From: Lysobacter capsici
GTDB taxonomy: Bacteria > Pseudomonadota > Gammaproteobacteria > Xanthomonadales > Xanthomonadaceae
Assembly (NCBI RefSeq): GCF_018732085.1
Contig: NZ_CP076103.1
Location: 186,001-250,000, forward strand
DNA: 64,000 nucleotides
Reading direction: 5' to 3'
The position numbers were made by a program, and so were the translations under genes. The notes under the pieces are model-generated. The model was not told the origin of the DNA, made no database searches, and saw only the letters and a program-made list of their open reading frames with translations. Position 1 is the stretch's first letter. Each line of letters starts with the position of its first letter. Positions 61,145 through 64,000 of the stretch are shown piece after piece.

Positions 61145-62614
61145 ATGTCCATCGACGAAGATCCGAACACTTCAGGTCCGGTCACCCCGACCGACGGCGC
61201 GGCGCCTGCCGGCGACGCCGGCAAGAGCGCGCTCGACGCCAAGGCCGACGCTCGCAGCGAGATCCCGCGCAGCGAAATCCGCATCACCCCCGCGATCAGC
61301 GTGCTGCGTGTGGTCTCCGGCCTGCATACCGGCGCCAGCCGGCCGTTGTCGGCGCAGGAAACCGTGCTGATCGGCAGCAGCGGCGACTGCGACATCGTGC
61401 TGTCCGATCCCGGCGTCGCGCCGCGTCACGCGTTTCTGACCCGCATGGGCGGCACGGTGTCGCTGCGCGCGCTCGATGCGCCGCTGACGATCGACGGCCA
61501 GACCCTGAATCCGGGCGATCCGGCCGAGTTGAGCGCGATGCAGCGCGTCGACATGGGCGGCGCGTCGATCGCGGTCGGCGCCGCCGAAGACCCGGGCTGG
61601 GCGACGATGCTGCCGAACATGGGCGAGCTGGCCAAACCGGCGAAATCCTCGATGCGTCATCTGCCGCTGATCGCCGGCCTGGCCGCGCTGTCGCTGGTGT
61701 CGGTGGCGATCGCCGCGGCGGTGATGCCGGGTTTCGAGAAAAAGCCCACGCCCAAAGAAGTGGTCCAGCCGCTGATCAAGGAATTCTCGATCGCCGGCGG
61801 CCGCCTGGTCGAAAACGACGACGGCAGCCTGGTGCTGTCGGGCACGGTCAAGGACGCCACGGTGCGCGAGATGATCCGCAAGCGCCTGGTTACCGATGAA
61901 GTCGAGGCGCGGCTGGACCTGCGCACCGGCGACGACATCGCCGGCGACGTGCGCGAAGTGCTGCGCAGCCAGGGCCTGACCACGCAGACGCGTTACCTGG
62001 GCAACGGCGATGTCGAAGTGATCGGCCGGTTCGAGAACGAGGACGTGTTCAAGCGCGCGGTGGCGTCGCGGGCGATGCAGGACGTCAACGGCGTGCGCCG
62101 GGTGATTCCGCGCAATCTCGCCGACGAAGGCCATCCGGCCGGGCCGACCGTGGCCGCGCCCGAGGTCAAGAAGGCGCCGGTCAGCGCCGAACCGACCCGG
62201 ATAGTGCAGATCGTGCGCGGCGGCGCCAACCCGCACGTGATCGATGTCGACGGCCACGAGTACGCGGTCGGCGACGTGATGCCCGATGGCCGCAGCCTGA
62301 TCGCGATCGGCGACAAGGCCTGGGCGCTGAACAAGCTGACCGGGATGACCGACCAGCTCAAGGCGCAGCCGCTGACCGCCGAAGAGCAGGCCGCCGCAGC
62401 CGCGGCCGCCAGCGGCGTGCCGGCCGCCGCGCCGGGCACAGCACCGACCGCGACCGCGACCGCGACCAACGCCACCCCGGCCGCGCCCGTCGCGCCGGTG
62501 AGCCCGGCCGCCACGCCCGCTGCCCGCCCGCCCGCGACGCCGGCGGACAAGCGCAGCGACAACCCGTTCAGTGTTTCCGAGGCGCCCGCGAAGCCGGCCG
62601 GGAGGCGTGAGTGA
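61145..62614 (+). CDS. sctD: Type III secretion inner-membrane ring protein SctD
   Basis: This is a 489-residue protein. An N-terminal cytoplasmic FHA-like domain covers about 50-150 (VLRVVSGLHTGASRPLSAQETVLIGSSGDCDIVLSD). One transmembrane helix lies at about 178-198 (HLPLIAGLAALSLVSVAIAAAVM). Periplasmic ring-building/BON-type domains follow (GGRLVENDDGSLVLSGTVKDATVREMIRKRL). The last 85 residues are an Ala/Pro/Thr-rich tail of the same style as the sctR insertion. AGGAG precedes the ATG by 7 bases. Confidence 0.9.
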   Translation: MSIDEDPNTSGPVTPTDGAAPAGDAGKSALDAKADARSEIPRSEIRITPAISVLRVVSGLHTGASRPLSAQETVLIGSSGDCDIVLSDPGVAPRHAFLTRMGGTVSLRALDAPLTIDGQTLNPGDPAELSAMQRVDMGGASIAVGAAEDPGWATMLPNMGELAKPAKSSMRHLPLIAGLAALSLVSVAIAAAVMPGFEKKPTPKEVVQPLIKEFSIAGGRLVENDDGSLVLSGTVKDATVREMIRKRLVTDEVEARLDLRTGDDIAGDVREVLRSQGLTTQTRYLGNGDVEVIGRFENEDVFKRAVASRAMQDVNGVRRVIPRNLADEGHPAGPTVAAPEVKKAPVSAEPTRIVQIVRGGANPHVIDVDGHEYAVGDVMPDGRSLIAIGDKAWALNKLTGMTDQLKAQPLTAEEQAAAAAAASGVPAAAPGTAPTATATATNATPAAPVAPVSPAATPAARPPATPADKRSDNPFSVSEAPAKPAGRRE

Positions 62615-62799
62615 TCCCGACCACCCCCGGGTCAGCACTAGCTGGTTTCACGTGTGTATCACCGATTAAATCCATGATCGGCACCATGCATCCGCTTTAG
62701 GTCCGTACTGGACCGTATGCAATGCCGCATTCAGAGTTCCGCTTCATCCGTTGTTCCACGCCATTCAGCGGCCACGCCGCAACGAGCAGGAGAGACGTC

Positions 62800-63192
62800 A
62801 TGAGCAATACGGTAAATCCGAACGCCGGCGGCACCGCCGGCCTTGTCACCAGCTTCATCGCCGATGTCAACAAGAGCAACACCGTCGGCAACGGCAAGAA
62901 CGCCAGCGCTTCGTCCAACGGTGGCGGCGGCGGTGTCTCCGCCGGCGGCGGCGCGGGCGGCGGCAGCGGCAGCTGGTTCGAAGCGATGGCTAAGGCGTGG
63001 GGTTCGACCCTGGACAGCCAGGCCGGCCGCATCACCGAACTGTCGGGTTCGATCGGCGGCGGCAACGACCAGCCCTCGGCGATGATCGCGTTGACCTCCG
63101 AGAGCCTGCGCATGCAGTTCATCTCCAACAACGCCTCGACCTCGATCAACAGCATCGGCGACGCGTTCAAGACTCTGGCGTCGAAGAACTGA
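62800..63192 (+). CDS. Needle-like (SctF-type) small type III secretion protein with Gly-rich N-terminus
   Basis: This is a 130-residue protein from the ATG at 62800, with AGGAGAG about 6 bases upstream. The first 55 residues are disordered and end in a run of Gly, Ala and Ser. The remainder forms two helices, WFEAMAKAWGSTLDSQAGRITELSG and IALTSESLRMQFISNNASTSINSIGDAFKTLA, joined by a Pro-containing turn. That helix-turn-helix layout and its position before sctI suit a needle subunit, but needle proteins are normally about 80 residues, so the assignment is uncertain. It could instead be another early secreted component. Confidence 0.55.
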   Translation: MSNTVNPNAGGTAGLVTSFIADVNKSNTVGNGKNASASSNGGGGGVSAGGGAGGGSGSWFEAMAKAWGSTLDSQAGRITELSGSIGGGNDQPSAMIALTSESLRMQFISNNASTSINSIGDAFKTLASKN

Positions 63193-63362
63193 CGGCGCGG
63201 CGCGGCCCGACGTCGCCGCTTCCTGCCGCGGCGCCCGGATCTCGGTCCGGGCGCCGGCTGCGTCGAAGCGCCGCCATCGCACCGCGCACCGCACCGTCGT
63301 TACTTTGATCGCCAGCCGTAATTTGTTGTTCGTTCGGACCCAACGCTCCAGGAGAAAGGGCC

Positions 63363-63776
63363 ATGATCGAAGCCATTCAAGTCGCAGCCGAAGCCGCCCA
63401 GCCGGCCGCCGCATCGCCGGCGCAGTCGCCGCAGGCGTCGGCCTACGACATCCGCGAGTTCGCCGCCGCATTCGACCGAGGCGCCTCGCCGACCTCCGGC
63501 GGTGCCCAGGCCGGCGCGCCCGCGCAAGCCGCGCCGACCGAAATGTCGCAGGGCACCCGCGCCGTGCTGGCCGCGCTCGACAATCTCAACGGCGGCGCCG
63601 ACAAGATCGACGCGGCGACCAAGACCATGTCGGCCAACAGCGCCGATCTGACCTCGGGCGAGATGATCCAGATGACCATGCGCTGCCACCAGTTCATGTT
63701 CACCTCGCAGCTCACCTCGAACGTCGCCAACCGCACTTCCGACGGCATCCAGCAATTGTTCCGTCAGCAGTCCTGA
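63363..63776 (+). CDS. sctI: Type III secretion inner-rod protein SctI
   Basis: This is a 137-residue protein. The N-terminal 70 residues are Ala/Pro-rich. The C-terminal helix LTSGEMIQMTMRCHQFMFTSQLTSNVANRTSDGIQQLFRQQ has the pattern of the YscI/HrpB/EscI inner-rod family (L-x-x-Q..x-FTS..L.SKV..RTSDG...L). It anchors the needle to the export gate and is itself an early substrate. AGGAGAAAGGG precedes the ATG, and sctJ follows 41 bases later. Confidence 0.85.
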   Translation: MIEAIQVAAEAAQPAAASPAQSPQASAYDIREFAAAFDRGASPTSGGAQAGAPAQAAPTEMSQGTRAVLAALDNLNGGADKIDAATKTMSANSADLTSGEMIQMTMRCHQFMFTSQLTSNVANRTSDGIQQLFRQQS

Positions 63777-63817
63777 GCGCTCGCTCGCAATCGCTACGCA
63801 ATCACCACGGGGGATGC

Positions 63818-64000
63818 ATGGGTAGGGCGTCAGGCTTCAATGCGTTACGAGTCATGGCGGCCCTGCTGGCCTGCCTGCTGATCGTCGGCTGTACGCGCAC
63901 GCCGCTGTACAGCCAGCTCGACGAGCAACAGGCCAATGAACTGATGGCGGCCCTGCTCGATGCGGGGATTCCGGCCGAAAAGGATCCCTCGCCGAGCAAG
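63818..64000 (+). CDS. sctJ: Type III secretion inner-membrane ring lipoprotein SctJ, N-terminal part (cut by window end)
   Basis: The ATG at 63818 opens a frame that continues to the last base of the window, 61 codons. A lipoprotein signal ends ACLLIVGC (Cys25). The mature start CTRTPLYSQLDEQQANELMAALLDAGI is the classic YscJ/HrcJ/PrgK opening (lYs.L.e..aNemla.L...gI). It forms the inner-membrane ring with SctD. The rest of the gene lies outside the window. Confidence 0.9.
   Translation, partial: MGRASGFNALRVMAALLACLLIVGCTRTPLYSQLDEQQANELMAALLDAGIPAEKDPSPSK

Overview
The window looks like chromosome of a high-GC gammaproteobacterium of the family Xanthomonadaceae, most likely Lysobacter or a close relative. 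This is an inference from protein content and repeats, not from a marker gene. The signs are many TonB-dependent receptors, secreted hydrolases and proteases, a non-flagellar type III secretion locus, and several intergenic repeat families of the kind that pepper xanthomonad genomes. No rRNA, tRNA, CRISPR array, transposase or integrase was found.

Layout. 1-4190: a class-3 lipase between two related ankyrin-repeat proteins (the left one cut by the window edge) and a large inverted repeat. 4578-8747: a hybrid histidine kinase and a REC-EAL phosphodiesterase in one operon. 8999-9637: a secreted TPR-like protein. 9895-18585: an amino-sugar/chitooligosaccharide locus with a GH20 hexosaminidase lipoprotein, an oligosaccharide TonB receptor, a glucokinase and a FucP/NagP-type permease, and a LacI-type palindrome between the divergent glucokinase and permease genes. 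18924-28940: mostly housekeeping genes (acyltransferase, YheT hydrolase, TPR/sulfotransferase, PEBP, an SDR lacking its catalytic residues, three tandem RDD membrane proteins, META lipoprotein, DUF2750, UppP).

29032-33849 is a nitrogen-assimilation block: glnA behind a textbook NtrC/sigma-54 promoter, then a TorF-type porin, P-II and AmtB. 34028-37603 holds an oxygenase-WD40 fusion and a secreted subtilase. 37604-46625 is a beta-glucoside/glucan locus: TonB receptor with a LacI-type palindrome in its promoter, sodium/sugar symporter, LacI regulator and GH3 glucosidase. 46836-50567 holds an orphan RegA-like regulator, a 388-bp tandem duplication of composite repeats, PCuAC and Sco copper proteins, and a gene whose 3' end is tandemly repeated downstream with a 107-bp period.

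50671-64000 is a type III secretion locus that runs off the right edge: sctU, sctT, sctS, sctR, sctQ, a FixJ/FixL-like two-component pair, a FliO-like protein, sctV, sctD, a needle-like protein, sctI and the start of sctJ. sctR carries a roughly 90-residue Ala/Pro/Thr insertion, sctQ has a good internal start, and FliO-like proteins are normally flagellar. Together these make this the most interesting region. The ATPase sctN, sctL, sctC and any effectors are not in the window and presumably lie to the right.
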